Assembly: GCA_949128115.1 (NCBI GenBank)
Contig: OX421968.1
Coordinates: 28,256,377 to 28,320,376, forward strand
DNA: 64,000 bases
Direction: 5' to 3'
Origin: Anaspis maculata
Lineage: Eukaryota > Arthropoda > Insecta > Coleoptera > Scraptiidae
The notes beneath the pieces are model-generated. The model saw nothing but the letters and a program-made list of their open reading frames with translations. It made no database searches and was not told the DNA's origin. Each line of letters starts with the position of its first letter. The first letter of the stretch is position 1. Below are positions 59,201 through 62,576 of this stretch, piece by piece. The translations under genes and the position numbers were made by a program.

Positions 59201-61944
59201 TGCTTGACCCCTTTTTTCTACCCTATTTTCTACGCCACTGGTTATTTTGGACTCTTATTGTTTTTGAATTCTACCTACTATACGTCCAATTTAGAAGAGA
59301 TTTAGAAGAATTTAGAAGTTGCTGATGGAATTTTTTCATTAGACGCATGGTTTTTGAGATATTTTTGGACGTGAAACTTCTTTTTCGTTTATTCAACGTC
59401 AGTCTATTTTCTCAGCGAGGCCTAACACCGACGTCGGTGAATGCTTTCCTCCACTAAACTGGAAATTTTGCCGAACAACACCTGTGTGTCCCAACACAGG
59501 GTAGGGATTTTTCATGACCACCAACATCGCATGGGGTTGGCACTATAACTCATATTTTACTAGAGTTGGAGGCAGATCTGGATCCGGTTCCAGTGGTTCC
59601 GGTTATCCGGCAAATCCGGCCGTTCTACCGGAACCGAATCCAGATCCGGTCTGGCCTGATTCCGATGTGGATCCGGCCGGATGTCGAAAAATTAGGATTT
59701 TTGTACCCTCTGAGAAGTTGAAAAACATAACAAATATATCACACAAAAACATACAAAAAAAATCGGCTGTGTCACCCCAAAACTTTCCCGACTAGTATCC
59801 AGAAAATAACCTATGGAAAATTTTGTTTGAAACGTCCCACATAGGGGTATTTGATCAAAAAAGCTAGCCAAAAGTCGAAAAAGAAAATTGTAGGAGAAAA
59901 TGGACATTTTTTGCATGTAGTATAACATCCTACTATATCATGCCTTGTTATCTTTTACCATTTTATTGCTCCTGGTAGCCGTGACATCCTTCGAGTGCAC
60001 TTTTTGCTCTTATTGACACTGCTTGTCACCGGTTTTTCAAAGTTGTTTGTAGGTTAATATAAAGTGAAGCATAGCGATTAATTATGGTTTCACAAATAGA
60101 AGGTAAATACTTATGATCTAATGTAGTATATCATCATTATGACTTGGTTTTACTTTAGTTTCAAGTATTTGAACATGACTCATCAAAAAATATTCCATTA
60201 TTAGTTCTTTTTTCGAAAAATTCATGTTTTAGTAACAGTGTCGGGGGGTGTCGCGCAGAAATGAATAAGGTCCTCCTCTATAGACCAGCTCATTGGCTAT
60301 CCAAAACAGTAAAAATATCACCCGCGAACACATGCCATTCAAAAAAAAGTAGTAATAGAAAAATGATATTTTTTCAGTTTTTTTTTATATAACAAGTATG
60401 AAAGAGGTAACCGGAAGATGGAGAAACTCTCGCTTTTCTCTCTTTCTGGTTACCGCTTTCATATGTTTTTCTGTGTCTGTGAGAAGACGGATTACTTGAT
60501 AACATTTCTAAATTTGAAACTGGATGAATTTCACCCGTTAAAAATTGATGTATTTGTATTGATACATATAAGTAAAAAAATATAATATTTTTATTACTTA
60601 TATATTTTTTGATGGCGTGTGTTCGCGGGTGATATTTTTACTGTTTTGGATAGCCAATGAGCTGGTCTATAAAAGTATAATGAGCAAGTATAAAAGAAAC
60701 GAGCTCGAAAAGTAGTATGATTTCATTTCACTTGCTTCCGCCATCTTGAATCATGACGTCTCGGCTCTTTGCTCGTAGCAGCCTTTTCAGTATAGGTACC
60801 TATGTTTTAAATATTCTCGATATTTTACAATATCCGTTTTATTATACCTGATGATGGACTTCTTAGTTACAAGGCCGAAACTTGAGTAGTTTTGATAAAG
60901 TTTGTGAAGAAACTTGGGATCATTGTTTATTAAATTAATTTGATAAGAAACAAAAATTTAGCAAGGGAAATGAAACTCCACTTTTTTTGGCCCACTCAAT
61001 AGTTACAATGATGTCAGCTTACTAATGATCGATTCTTTAAAAAAAAAAGGTGACGCTGCGTCTTGGTATTACGACATACCTGCCTTAAGTGATCAGCTCA
61101 GCAGCATCGATAGTCTTTGGGAAACTTTAAGTCAGTGCCTTCTAGAATTGGAGCATACTCCAGATCATCATGCCGTCCTTGTGTTGCAGGTATGTAATAA
61201 ATATAGAGCCTCATTTTTCGTGTTCAATTAACGTGTGGAATTCATTGTAGCCTGCAGTGGAAGCATTTTTCTTGGTTCATTCGCCTCAGCAAGGACCAAC
61301 TAAGATGAAAGACGAGCAAGAAGTGTCAGAACAACAGAACCAGCCTGTTGCTGCTTCTGCTGCTGTTGCTACTGCTGCTGCTGCTGCTGCTGCTTCTACG
61401 GCAACTGCTGATGAAAGTCAAGCCGAGGGTTCTGAAACGGGCGGTGCCTCTGTTCCTGCTGTAGCTGTTGCTCCTGCTCCCCCTGCTGAACAACCCGCTC
61501 CAGCAGCTCAGCCAGCTCAACCTGCCCAACCCACGGCTGCTCAACCTATTCAGCCTGCTACATCAGATACGCGTTTCGTCAACACGGAAGTCGAATTGAG
61601 CACTGGTGACGGCAGCACGAAACCAGTGGCCATTCCTCTGGAACAGCAGAAATTCTTGACTTTCGCCGAAAAGCACCGTAGAGTTCTGAACCAAATACTG
61701 CGTCAGAGCACGTCGCACCTGGCTGACGGTCCGTTTGCCGTGCTCGTCGACCACACCAGGATCCTAGATTTTGATATTAAACGGAGATACTTCCGATCAG
61801 AGCTGGAGCGCATGGACCAGGGCATACGACGCGAAGAAACGGCGGTTCACGTGCGGCGCAGTCACATCTTCGAGGACTCGTTCAGGGAACTGTACAGGCG
61901 TTCGCCAGAAGAATGGAAGAACCGATTCTACATCGTTTTTGAAG
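11164..61944 (+). CDS. HUWE1: HUWE1 E3 ubiquitin ligase, partial spliced gene (overview of 13 exons)
   Basis: HUWE1 is a very large HECT-family E3 ubiquitin ligase that binds ubiquitin and varied substrates and transfers ubiquitin through a C-terminal catalytic cysteine. Exons identified by homology and splice signals are 11164-11265, 11325-12180, 12345-13105, 30867-31443, 31554-34723, 34792-34954, 40898-41062, 41844-41991, 42211-42668, 43716-45955, 57832-58174, 61050-61189 and 61251-61944. They total 9,817 nt, about 3,270 residues. The order of UBA, UIM-like helix, WWE, acidic linker, UBM repeats and HECT start matches the family, whose human member is about 4,370 residues. The N-terminal exons (DUF908 and start) and the catalytic HECT exons are outside the window. 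Introns range from 59 bp to 17.8 kb. Identity is very secure; the start of the 61050 exon is the least certain boundary. Confidence 0.95.
11325..12180 (+). CDS. HUWE1: HUWE1 exon, DUF913 armadillo-like region
   Basis: The 856-nt exon enters in phase 0 (acceptor TTTAG, no ATG needed) and leaves in phase 1 at donor GTAAGT. It encodes part of the N-terminal helical-repeat (DUF908/DUF913) scaffold that forms the ring around the HECT domain. Conserved stretches include [47 protein letters not shown] and [15 protein letters not shown]. Near the start is an insect-specific Pro/Ala-rich segment around [13 protein letters not shown]. The preceding intron is only 59 bp. Confidence 0.95.
12345..13105 (+). 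CDS. HUWE1: HUWE1 exon, acidic stretch plus DUF913 C-terminal part
   Basis: The 761-nt exon has acceptor AATAG and enters needing two bases, matching the phase-1 donor at 12180. It leaves in phase 0 at GTTTGT. It begins with an acidic run ([13 protein letters not shown]), then the conserved region with [35 protein letters not shown] and [15 protein letters not shown]. The sequence after 13105 becomes a (TTTA)n run, confirming the exon end. The donor GTTTGT is weaker than its neighbours. Confidence 0.93.
13110..13148 (+). repeat. (TTTA)n microsatellite
   Basis: About eight ATTT/TTTA units begin immediately after the HUWE1 donor at 13106. Confidence 0.9.
14521..14640 (+). mobile_element. 5'-truncated tRNA-derived SINE (same family as 62577)
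   Basis: The segment with TTTTTCACGCGTCCCTTAGT, GCGGTGATGC and GGGATGAAAC matches the body of the SINE at 62577-62848 in the same orientation. The tRNA-like head with pol III boxes is missing, as is usual for 5' truncation. Confidence 0.75.
15875..17370. repeat. fold-back element interrupted by a LINE fragment
   Basis: The arm at about 15875-16066 (GAGTAGGGGTAC, AATCGGACACAT, TTGTACTTGTCATCGTTGAA-like) is the reverse complement of about 17203-17370. The LINE fragment at 16209-17199 fills most of the loop. Confidence 0.7.
16209..17199 (-). mobile_element. Jockey-like non-LTR retrotransposon, 5'-truncated 3' end
   Basis: Read on the minus strand, this encodes the end of a reverse transcriptase. 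It begins with an F-A-D-D catalytic motif near 17175, followed by a stretch with [15 protein letters not shown], then [11 protein letters not shown]. After frame breaks comes the C-terminal segment with [17 protein letters not shown] (minus, 16637 downward) and [10 protein letters not shown]. The 3' end carries a (TGAA)n tail (ATTC repeats at about 16209-16232 on the + strand), typical of Jockey-type LINEs. Stops and frameshifts split it into two open frames, so it is dead. Confidence 0.82.
17850..18228. repeat. palindromic MITE of about 380 bp
   Basis: A 37-bp near-perfect terminal inversion covers 17857-17893 and 18184-18220 and contains GTTCATAAATTAAATGGGTC. The inverted similarity continues inward for about 50 bp (ACATCTGTCG, AACTAGCAT). 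No coding potential. The BEL/Pao element begins about 8 bp beyond its right end. Confidence 0.82.
18236..18492 (-). repeat. BEL/Pao 3' LTR
   Basis: 257 bp and identical to 24179-24435 except near 18470 (CACTTAAA against CACTTTAA). On the minus strand it contains CTATATTTATTTGG as a probable TATA box and AATAAA (about 18303-18308) as a polyadenylation signal. Confidence 0.95.
18790..20097 (-). CDS. BEL/Pao integrase portion of Pol, frameshifted
   Basis: The 435-residue open frame carries an HHCC zinc-binding site (H65, H70, C100, C103), then the catalytic DDE residues D135 (SGVDYLG), D201 (LYSDNATNF) and E254 (GGLWEVNVK). A C-terminal DUF5641-like tail ends near VLPINNED. Its ATG overlaps the stop of the upstream frame as ATGA. 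The frame is open well before that ATG and still matches the family, so integrase was once continuous with the polyprotein. The shift lies at about 20125-20146. BEL/Pao normally uses a single Gag-Pol frame, so I read this as an inactivating indel or a sequencing error rather than programmed frameshifting. Confidence 0.9.
   Translation of the reverse strand: MIALKKSNSVAVNSSLLSLSPFLDDKELLRVGGRLKNAPINYEAKHPLLLPKNHHISKLIIQQAHQLQLHAGTQGTLAHLRQKFWIISPRSAIRKVIHQCVICFRAKPIFAHEIMGNLPQHRVQPNRPFIISGVDYLGPVLVKESRGRGKRAVKAYVAVFVCFSSKAVHLELVSDLTAEAFLNALKRFISRRGHVAHLYSDNATNFQGCKNELDRFAELFRSTEFQTVTDGLVNQGVQWHFIPPRSPHMGGLWEVNVKSVKHHLKRIMGSTLLIFDELITLLARIEAILNSRPITPLTSDPNDFEALTPGHFLVGQPLTSFPDPDLTDVKENRLSRWQRVEQIRQMFWRRYTREYLHQLQQKTKWRKGSSTALTEGALVLVVDDNQPPLCWKLGRVIKLYPGDDDRVRVVLVKLPNGTIKRSIHNLCVLPINNED
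20094..23894 (-). CDS. BEL/Pao Gag-protease-RT-RNase H polyprotein
   Basis: The open frame starts at the ATG at 23894 (protein [12 protein letters not shown]); the four codons before it begin with GTG. Positions below count from that GTG codon. An N-terminal coiled region is followed by the DUF1759 Gag segment (about 128-290). A CCHC zinc knuckle follows (C360, C363, H368, C373) with a second Cys/His cluster near 379. The DUF1758-type protease has LLNGGS at 446-450, where the family has a catalytic Asp followed by Ser-Gly. The reverse transcriptase has [11 protein letters not shown] (D779) and YMDD (855-858). RNase H residues are D1028, E1071, D1101 and D1147. The frame runs into a stop at 20094 because of a shift upstream, leaving integrase in another frame. 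Confidence 0.92.
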   Translation of the reverse strand: MSQLTKLIAARGAVKGKLTRQAKFVSEFDSATGDFELLRTRREALKGIQDEFEELQVQIELLQEQADEGVHEQTREQFENSIYDVITAINKFLKPPNLTQSSNSTGSSNLQPNPLVSATLNLPKINMKPFSGEFREWSSFENAFESLVGKNGQIAKSDKLHYLKSCLRGEASRAIESLAISDANYDAAWTILRKRFKHTRLIVEDHVMSIIKAEPVSKGSYESLRQLVDTTRSNIESLKSLKVPVEHWDGILVPLLKGKLDYNSEKEWQGTLNSEIPTFQEFIDFLDKRCLTVASMDKTRQRPFTITKNKAISGVVINQRPCVICNGKDHMIYQCSTFAKMSIDTRLTKVKNLKLCENCLKANHQAGQCRSKFSCRYCHQSHNSLIHQNRVQETKPQTEIAPEPEISLASQVTKGSGIVMLSTAVVNIKDATGNFHEARALLNGGSMANFISNNLCKKLGLKPEKTNVTVAGISKVQMQINQAVNVRIHSKVNRFSQNLRCLVTEKITENIPLSSFSRELITVPSHIKLADEEYYKSRPVDLLIGSAAFWDFLCDVHIEINKEHPRFQNTKLGFIIGGMLQTGSDNKQTITNHCLTMEQIDNSLQKFWELDECLVKPEAILSSEQRACENFFAKTTSRDVDGRFIARLPFKQDPNLGESQNSAIRCFTSLEQKLQKDPTLKASYCGFMKEYRSLSHMEVVPTQEITCTKSNYLPHHPVIKESSTTTKLRVVFNASFPTSNHTTLNEQLMGGPVIQNELWTILVKFRLHAFVLNGDIEKMYRQIKIHPDDTDYQRIVWRDNPGNEIEHYRLITLTYGTKPASFIATRCLKELALLNQSKFPEACETIINDMYMDDLLTGANDVKGLITLREQITAILAQGGFVLRKWASNNDAILPESAVNPEDVQLEKDQIQRVLGLVWNPSEDTLQYNSKPPSTKNITKRTILSTIARIYDPLCLISPLLIKAKVILQRLWASKIGWDEELPSDLHSSWNSMLQELPLLTQIRIPRLIIKHPYESVEIIGFSDASQDGYGAVVFLRTTSNGSYHSQILCAKSRVAPLKITTIPRLELSGALLLARLARNVQKSMDMTISRRFLFSDSTIVLAWIKAGPSGYKTFVANRIAEIRNLTSVSEWKYVPSNANSADILSRGASPRELINAKIWWNGPSFLDENLEEWPKHPHITHHELTPDPEKRVISMTVAQIKLPEWKFLTQYSSFTKMQRILAWCLRFLHNAKSKLRNTGPLTCKEIQTATLISLNVHKVMHLLMI
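24161..24177 (-). other. BEL/Pao primer-binding site
   Basis: Two bases inside the 5' LTR the minus strand reads TGGTCCTTCCAACGCGG. TGGTCCTTC would pair with a tRNA 3' end ...GAAGGACCA, the usual start of reverse transcription. The exact tRNA is not identified. Confidence 0.6.
24179..24435 (-). repeat. BEL/Pao 5' LTR
   Basis: 257 bp, TG...CA, upstream of gag on the minus strand, so it is the promoter LTR. It has the same TATA-like and AATAAA motifs as its partner. Near identity of the two LTRs means a recent insertion. Confidence 0.95.
24451..24775. repeat. small fold-back (MITE-like)
   Basis: Arms at about 24451-24591 and 24639-24775 are inverted: AAGGACGGAGTTGAATTGGT against its reverse complement, then CAATGGGCTCAAAC and ACATCCTTGTAGC. 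It lies immediately beside the BEL/Pao 5' LTR. Confidence 0.82.
25717..25990 (+). pseudogene. degenerate non-LTR retrotransposon C-terminal fragment
   Basis: The + strand encodes [20 protein letters not shown], a stop-interrupted stretch, and then [13 protein letters not shown]. This spacing of GGL...RHNE.KD and FDVRI.N.DA is familiar from the endonuclease-like C-termini of invertebrate non-LTR retrotransposon proteins. Several stops and shifts make it a dead relic. The family assignment is from memory and moderate. Confidence 0.5.
26098..26560 (-). mobile_element. LINE 3' end fragment with terminal zinc-finger-like motif
   Basis: The minus strand encodes [20 protein letters not shown] (C-x2-C...H...C), like the cysteine-histidine motif at the end of many LINE ORF2 proteins. 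A 3' UTR with AATAAA and a TTGTATTGTATATTGTAT tail (about 26098-26125) follows. 5'-truncated and short. Confidence 0.6.
27251..27410. repeat. MITE with about 40-bp TIRs, copy 1
   Basis: The ends GCCGCTATTCTTGAATCGTG and inverse run on through AGAAAAGTCCCTGGGAGT. The centre has GTAGCGAAAGT...ACTTTCGCTAC. A second copy lies at 56962-57138. Confidence 0.9.
28376..28827. mobile_element. non-autonomous hAT-like MITE with CCGGTT subterminal repeats
   Basis: The ends TAGGGATGGACAATAAC and (inverted) TAGGGATGGGCGGTTATT are flanked by ACATCGAT at the left and ACATCGGG at the right. That is an 8-bp duplication with two mismatches, fitting hAT. About nine AACCGG/CCGGTT motifs sit near both ends, as expected of subterminal transposase sites. 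Confidence 0.75.
30125..30530. repeat. partial copy of the 26585-29030 repeat family
   Basis: Sequence such as GCGCCAAACCGAAAAAGAT, TTTACGATTACTGGAAAGCA and GCCTCGATCCGCTCGACTC matches 28200-28370 and 28835-28880 in the same orientation, without the inserted hAT-like MITE. Confidence 0.72.
30867..31443 (+). CDS. HUWE1: HUWE1 exon, conserved middle helical region
   Basis: The 577-nt exon has acceptor CCCAATTTCAG, enters in phase 0 and leaves in phase 1 at GTAAGTG. It starts [11 protein letters not shown] with a variable acidic segment. The highly conserved block then includes [54 protein letters not shown] and YHLMLKKFV. Upstream in-frame sequence back to 30699 is intronic. Confidence 0.95.
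31554..34723 (+). CDS. HUWE1: HUWE1 large exon: UBA, UIM-like, WWE and middle region
   Basis: The 3,170-nt exon has acceptor TTATCAG, completes the phase-1 codon, and leaves in phase 0 at GTAATT. It encodes about 1,057 residues. The UBA domain (about 31934-32050: [18 protein letters not shown]) binds ubiquitin. It is followed by a UIM-like helix (about 32111-32167: [15 protein letters not shown]). The WWE domain (about 32711-32905: [17 protein letters not shown], then [14 protein letters not shown]) is the module that binds poly-ADP-ribose-type ligands in this family. Further conserved blocks are [19 protein letters not shown] and [14 protein letters not shown]. The end is acidic and low-complexity. 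Confidence 0.97.
34792..34954 (+). CDS. HUWE1: HUWE1 exon, highly acidic linker
   Basis: The 163-nt exon has acceptor AAATTGCAG, enters in phase 0 and leaves in phase 1. It encodes [20 protein letters not shown] followed by a nearly pure Asp/Glu/Asn run ending DDTGSRRR. Human HUWE1 has a long acidic tract at the same place. The donor is GTTCGT after AGAAGAG; the alternative GTAAAT four bases later would put the next exon into a stop, so the first is preferred. Confidence 0.85.
35692..37964. repeat. 2.27-kb near-complete palindrome (fold-back element)
   Basis: The two halves are reverse complements from end to end. AAATGAATTAGACGGGATGC at 35708 matches the far end near 37950; ATGGCGACGATTTTTGACAG at 35812 matches about 37845. 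CATCAGAAAAGCGTCTTTTG at 36466 matches about 37160, and CTAGAAATTTTCGG...GGATATGCACCAA near 36600 matches about 37050. The centre is close to 36830, giving arms of about 1.1 kb. No open frame of note. Confidence 0.88.
38750..40784 (-). repeat. GC-box tandem-repeat element, copy B (inverted, expanded)
   Basis: Reverse complement of 784-2172, with the matching ends TAGCGCATTTTC at the left and CATACTCACTTGTTT at the right. It is about 650 bp longer because it has five tandem units (anchor CACACGCCGCCCC-type near 39369, 39637, 39894, 40161 and 40420; period 257-268 bp) against three in copy A. A (GTCC)n run occupies about 38797-38828. Confidence 0.85.
40898..41062 (+). CDS. HUWE1: HUWE1 exon after the acidic linker
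   Basis: The 165-nt exon has acceptor TTTTTCAG, enters to finish a phase-1 codon and leaves in phase 1 at GTAAGTTG. It encodes [18 protein letters not shown], then [20 protein letters not shown]. The family has a corresponding stretch (FDREDDLIIEF... in human) between the acidic tract and the PNPP-LILQR block. The phase match on both sides supports it strongly although the sequence is only moderately conserved. Confidence 0.85.
41063..41843 (+). other. HUWE1 intron, 781 bp
   Basis: Bounded by GTAAGT and CGTATACAG. A minus-strand open frame of 117 codons at 41211-41564 has no family I recognise. No repeat is identified. Confidence 0.85.
41844..41991 (+). CDS. HUWE1: HUWE1 exon, PNPPVILQR block
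   Basis: The 148-nt exon has acceptor ATACAG, enters on a phase-1 codon and leaves in phase 2 at GTAATT. It encodes [19 protein letters not shown] and [19 protein letters not shown]; human has RQPNPPLILQRLLGPS at the same place. The last codon is split and completed at 42211 to give the Arg before LLGP. Confidence 0.92.
42211..42668 (+). CDS. HUWE1: HUWE1 exon, LLGP block and start of DUF4414 region
   Basis: The 458-nt exon has acceptor CGTCGTCAG, enters with one base to complete a split codon and leaves in phase 1 at GTAAGC. It encodes [17 protein letters not shown], then a segment equivalent to the human WTEECKVLDAESMHDC block ([17 protein letters not shown]), and a charged helix ([17 protein letters not shown]). 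It ends with a Gly-rich loop. The in-frame sequence upstream in the 219-bp intron (42016-42210) is Lys/Ser-rich and does not match the family. Confidence 0.92.
42669..43715 (+). other. HUWE1 intron, 1.05 kb
   Basis: It contains a short GC-rich near-palindrome at 42816-42850 (GCTGCCGGTGCCGGT and inverse). A possible degenerate inverted element has ends GACCATATTAATTATTC (42877) and the inverse (about 43419-43437). No gene. Confidence 0.75.
43716..45955 (+). CDS. HUWE1: HUWE1 large exon: UBM ubiquitin-binding repeats and following helical region
   Basis: The 2,240-nt exon has acceptor TTTTATAG, completes a phase-1 codon and leaves in phase 0 at GTGAGT. A long Ser/Glu/Asn-rich disordered stretch precedes three ubiquitin-binding motif (UBM, DUF4414) repeats. 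These are at about 44378-44467 ([20 protein letters not shown]), 44525-44602 ([20 protein letters not shown]) and 44639-44760 ([19 protein letters not shown]). Then come the conserved [33 protein letters not shown] and [17 protein letters not shown] blocks. The LPP of each UBM is the ubiquitin-contacting core. The end (SSTLEMTYM) continues directly into the exon at 57832. Confidence 0.97.
46527..46745. repeat. short fold-back
   Basis: The arms at about 46527-46617 and 46640-46745 are inverted; each carries TCTGGTTCAAGTAATTGGAA or its complement and GAATGATTCGATT. The loop is about 20 bp. Confidence 0.85.
47755..48130. repeat. palindromic MITE with reiterated TIR
   Basis: The unit AAGGTGCGTTCAGTCAGCTT...GCAAGTTTTAATTTTAGTCG is present in both orientations. 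The right end carries the terminal phrase TAAATAAGCTGACTGAACGC three times in tandem (about 47993-48128). The inner arms share CCTCCTCAGAACAGCCAATA and inverse. Confidence 0.82.
48746..48803 (+). repeat. 58-nt near-perfect hairpin
   Basis: A 25-bp stem with one mismatch (GTGGTGTGAACATTGCAAGC... against its complement) encloses the 8-base loop CAAAGTAA. No matching larger element was seen around it. Confidence 0.8.
49010..49270 (+). repeat. direct repeat flanking a fold-back, left copy
   Basis: The phrases CATCAATAAATTCGACT, CAATGTTCGTATCAT and CGTGCTTATAC recur in the same order and orientation at about 50520-50725, on the other side of the 49277-50512 element. Confidence 0.78.
49277..50512. 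mobile_element. fold-back element with CAGGGTGATTC ends
   Basis: The ends CAGGGTGATTCACCACCAAA and inverse are flanked by TATA on both sides (TA or TATA duplication). The arms (about 49277-49840 and 49960-50512) are inverted along most of their length, sharing CCAATGGACTCG-type and GGGCCGGCCCTG sequence. No transposase frame. Confidence 0.85.
50520..50725 (+). repeat. direct repeat flanking a fold-back, right copy
   Basis: Diverged direct copy of 49010-49270, with GGTGGTCATTTCTTATGT against GGCGGTCATTTCTTATGT. Confidence 0.78.
51825..53410. repeat. 1.6-kb fold-back element
   Basis: The arms at about 51825-52490 and 52815-53410 are inverted, with inverted similarity also near the centre (about 52500-52810, TTAACCCCCATG and inverse). 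Shared phrases include ACCATATCACCACGTAATTC, TTATGACAGATCGG and TGGCACGCCAAGAAGTGAGC. Confidence 0.83.
53760..54290 (-). mobile_element. CR1-like LINE reverse transcriptase fragment
   Basis: The minus strand encodes [20 protein letters not shown] (the catalytic YxDD motif with Gly in place of the usual Ala), then [20 protein letters not shown] and [15 protein letters not shown]. That order is typical of CR1/L2-type LINEs. Two frameshifts divide it and it ends within the palm/thumb region, so it is a relic. Confidence 0.75.
54310..54524 (-). mobile_element. tRNA-derived SINE, diverged copy
   Basis: On the minus strand a tRNA-like head (about 54520 to 54440) has the B-box GGTTCGAATCC and an A-box-like GGTAGCGCGG. 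It is followed by a body with CTTTAGTA...CTACCATGCAGTCACG. Head and body follow the layout of the 62577 SINE. No target duplication found. Confidence 0.65.
56201..56430. repeat. 230-bp palindromic MITE
   Basis: The ends TGGTGGCCCTACATTGA and inverse extend through ATCAAATGCTGCAGC and GGATGGGCAAAATTCAAAA on each arm. The loop is about 30 bp. Confidence 0.9.
56962..57138. repeat. MITE with about 40-bp TIRs, copy 2
   Basis: Same family as 27251-27410, with the same terminal GCCGCTATTCTTGAATCGTG and CCCTGGGAGT. It differs by a 17-bp longer centre containing TTGCCTAAAATCGTGG. Confidence 0.9.
57832..58174 (+). CDS. HUWE1: HUWE1 exon, conserved region before the pre-HECT linker
   Basis: The 343-nt exon has acceptor TTGTTGCAG, enters in phase 0 and leaves in phase 1 at GTGAGT. 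It encodes [20 protein letters not shown], a polar loop and [20 protein letters not shown], then [14 protein letters not shown]. Human has the same order (VLKLLLNGARHLG, then RELQLPSMSMLTSKTS, then FFLRVLQVIIQLR). A stop follows in frame a few codons past the donor. Confidence 0.94.
59388..59568 (-). mobile_element. 5'-truncated SINE (same family as 63434)
   Basis: GAGGCCTAACACCGACG, GGTGAATGCTTTCCTCCACT, CAACACAGGGTAGGGATTTT and CCAACATCGCATGGGG match the body of the SINE at 63434-63778. The tRNA-like head is missing. Confidence 0.85.
59576..59684. repeat. ATCCGG-rich minisatellite
   Basis: About a dozen CCGG-containing hexamers (GATCCGG, TTCCGG, ATCCGG) in 109 bp. An open frame across it (Ser-Gly-Ser...Pro-Asn-Pro) is a repeat shadow. 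Confidence 0.75.
60279..60671. repeat. 393-bp fold-back MITE
   Basis: The ends TATAGACCAGCTCATTGGCT and inverse continue through AAAACAGTAAAAATATCACC and GCGAACACA on both arms. A smaller inner hairpin is AAGAGGTAACCGG with CTGGTTACCGCTTT. TA duplications flank the ends. Confidence 0.9.
61050..61189 (+). CDS. HUWE1: HUWE1 exon before the pre-HECT low-complexity region
   Basis: It encodes [20 protein letters not shown], then [20 protein letters not shown] and VLVLQ, leaving in phase 0 at GTATGT; human has PELPLLSEQLSLDELWDML...VLVLQPAVEAFF. The 3' end is secure. The start at 61050 is chosen because it is the only nearby AG giving the phase needed by the exon ending at 58174. Its upstream tract is A-rich and unusual for an acceptor. 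An extra unrecognised exon in the preceding intron is the alternative. Confidence 0.75.
61251..61944 (+). CDS. HUWE1: HUWE1 exon: Ala/Pro/Gln insert, pre-HECT region and HECT start
   Basis: The 694-nt exon has acceptor TTCATTGTAG, enters in phase 0 and leaves in phase 1 at GTATTT. It begins [11 protein letters not shown] as in human, followed by a low-complexity insert of about 90 residues rich in Ala, Pro and Gln, partly coded by (GCT)n at about 61351-61397. The conserved [40 protein letters not shown] and [20 protein letters not shown] blocks follow. The end NRFYIVFEG is the first part of the HECT domain. The next exon (EEGQDAGG... in human) and the catalytic Cys lie beyond 64000. Confidence 0.96.
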
Positions 61945-62074
61945 GTATTTGTGATTTTTGTAATATACACGCCTGCGATGTTAGGGCGTCATTTTTAGCG
62001 TCAATTTCACACACAAAAAATTGGAAGAAGGCGCTTCTAGCTTCAATTTGTCCGTCCGTCCGTCCGTACCCGAG

Positions 62075-62570
62075 ATAACTCTCCAGGAAAAGGATATATT
62101 GATGTGGTGTAAACGCTGATCAATAGTACATATGTCCAGGATTGTCAAGTTAACTTTTGGTTTTTTGTTACGTTTCCGCCATCTTTGATCCGCCGTTTTA
62201 AATTTCTCTAAAAGTGATCCGATTTGTATGAAATTTCCAGGCAATGTAAACCACATCAAGATATATCCAATTTTCAGCAATTGATGCTCTGCCGCCATCT
62301 TGTATTGTCCATATTGAACATGTTTTGAAGTGATAGAATTAGGAAAATTATGTCGCAATGAAAAAAGTAATCAATGCAGTGCAAACGCTTATCGATAGCA
62401 TTTGTCTCCAGCATGTAAAACTGACTAACGGTTTTGTCTCTTGGCCGCCATCTTTGATCCACCATTTTGATTTTTTTTATTAAATGGTCCGTTTTGAGTG
62501 AAATTTGCAGGCGCTGTGAACTTCATTCAGATTATCCAATTTTTTACCATTGATTTTCCGCCGTCAACTT
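62075..62570 (+). repeat. two tandem 250-bp units with GCCGCCATCTTTGATC
   Basis: About 62075-62325 and 62350-62570 are diverged direct repeats. Both have GTGCAAACGC/GTGTAAACGC, a GACTAACGGTTTTTG-type phrase, CCGCCATCTTTGATCC and TATCCAATTTT in the same order. A third copy lies at about 54590-54775. A (GTCC)n run (about 62049-62066) precedes them. Confidence 0.75.
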
Positions 62571-62576
62571 GTATTC

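Larger units (their letters stand above)
58624..61001. mobile_element. possible TIR element abutting a HUWE1 exon
   Basis: The left end GAGGTGGGTCAAAAAAAAAC and the right end (inverted) GAGTGGGCCAAAAAAAGTGG are similar. The left end also resembles the fold-back terminus near 3290 (GGTGGGCCATAAAAAACC...TTTTCCTCG). No transposase is visible. Interpretation as one element is tentative. Confidence 0.45.
58175..61049 (+). other. HUWE1 intron, about 2.9 kb
   Basis: The donor is GTGAGT. The acceptor is uncertain: AAAAAAAAAAG before 61050 keeps the phase, with a good branch-like TACTAAT at 61019-61025. AG at 61002 or 61017 would give the wrong phase. The intron is mostly one TIR element with a SINE relic and a MITE. 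In 58180-58620 no further exon was recognised, although the human protein has about 100 more residues here. Confidence 0.65.

Noticed and set aside
59514..59795. 93-codon frame with Gly-Ser and Pro-Asn-Pro repeats
   Set aside because: It spans a SINE relic and an ATCCGG minisatellite, so it is not a gene.
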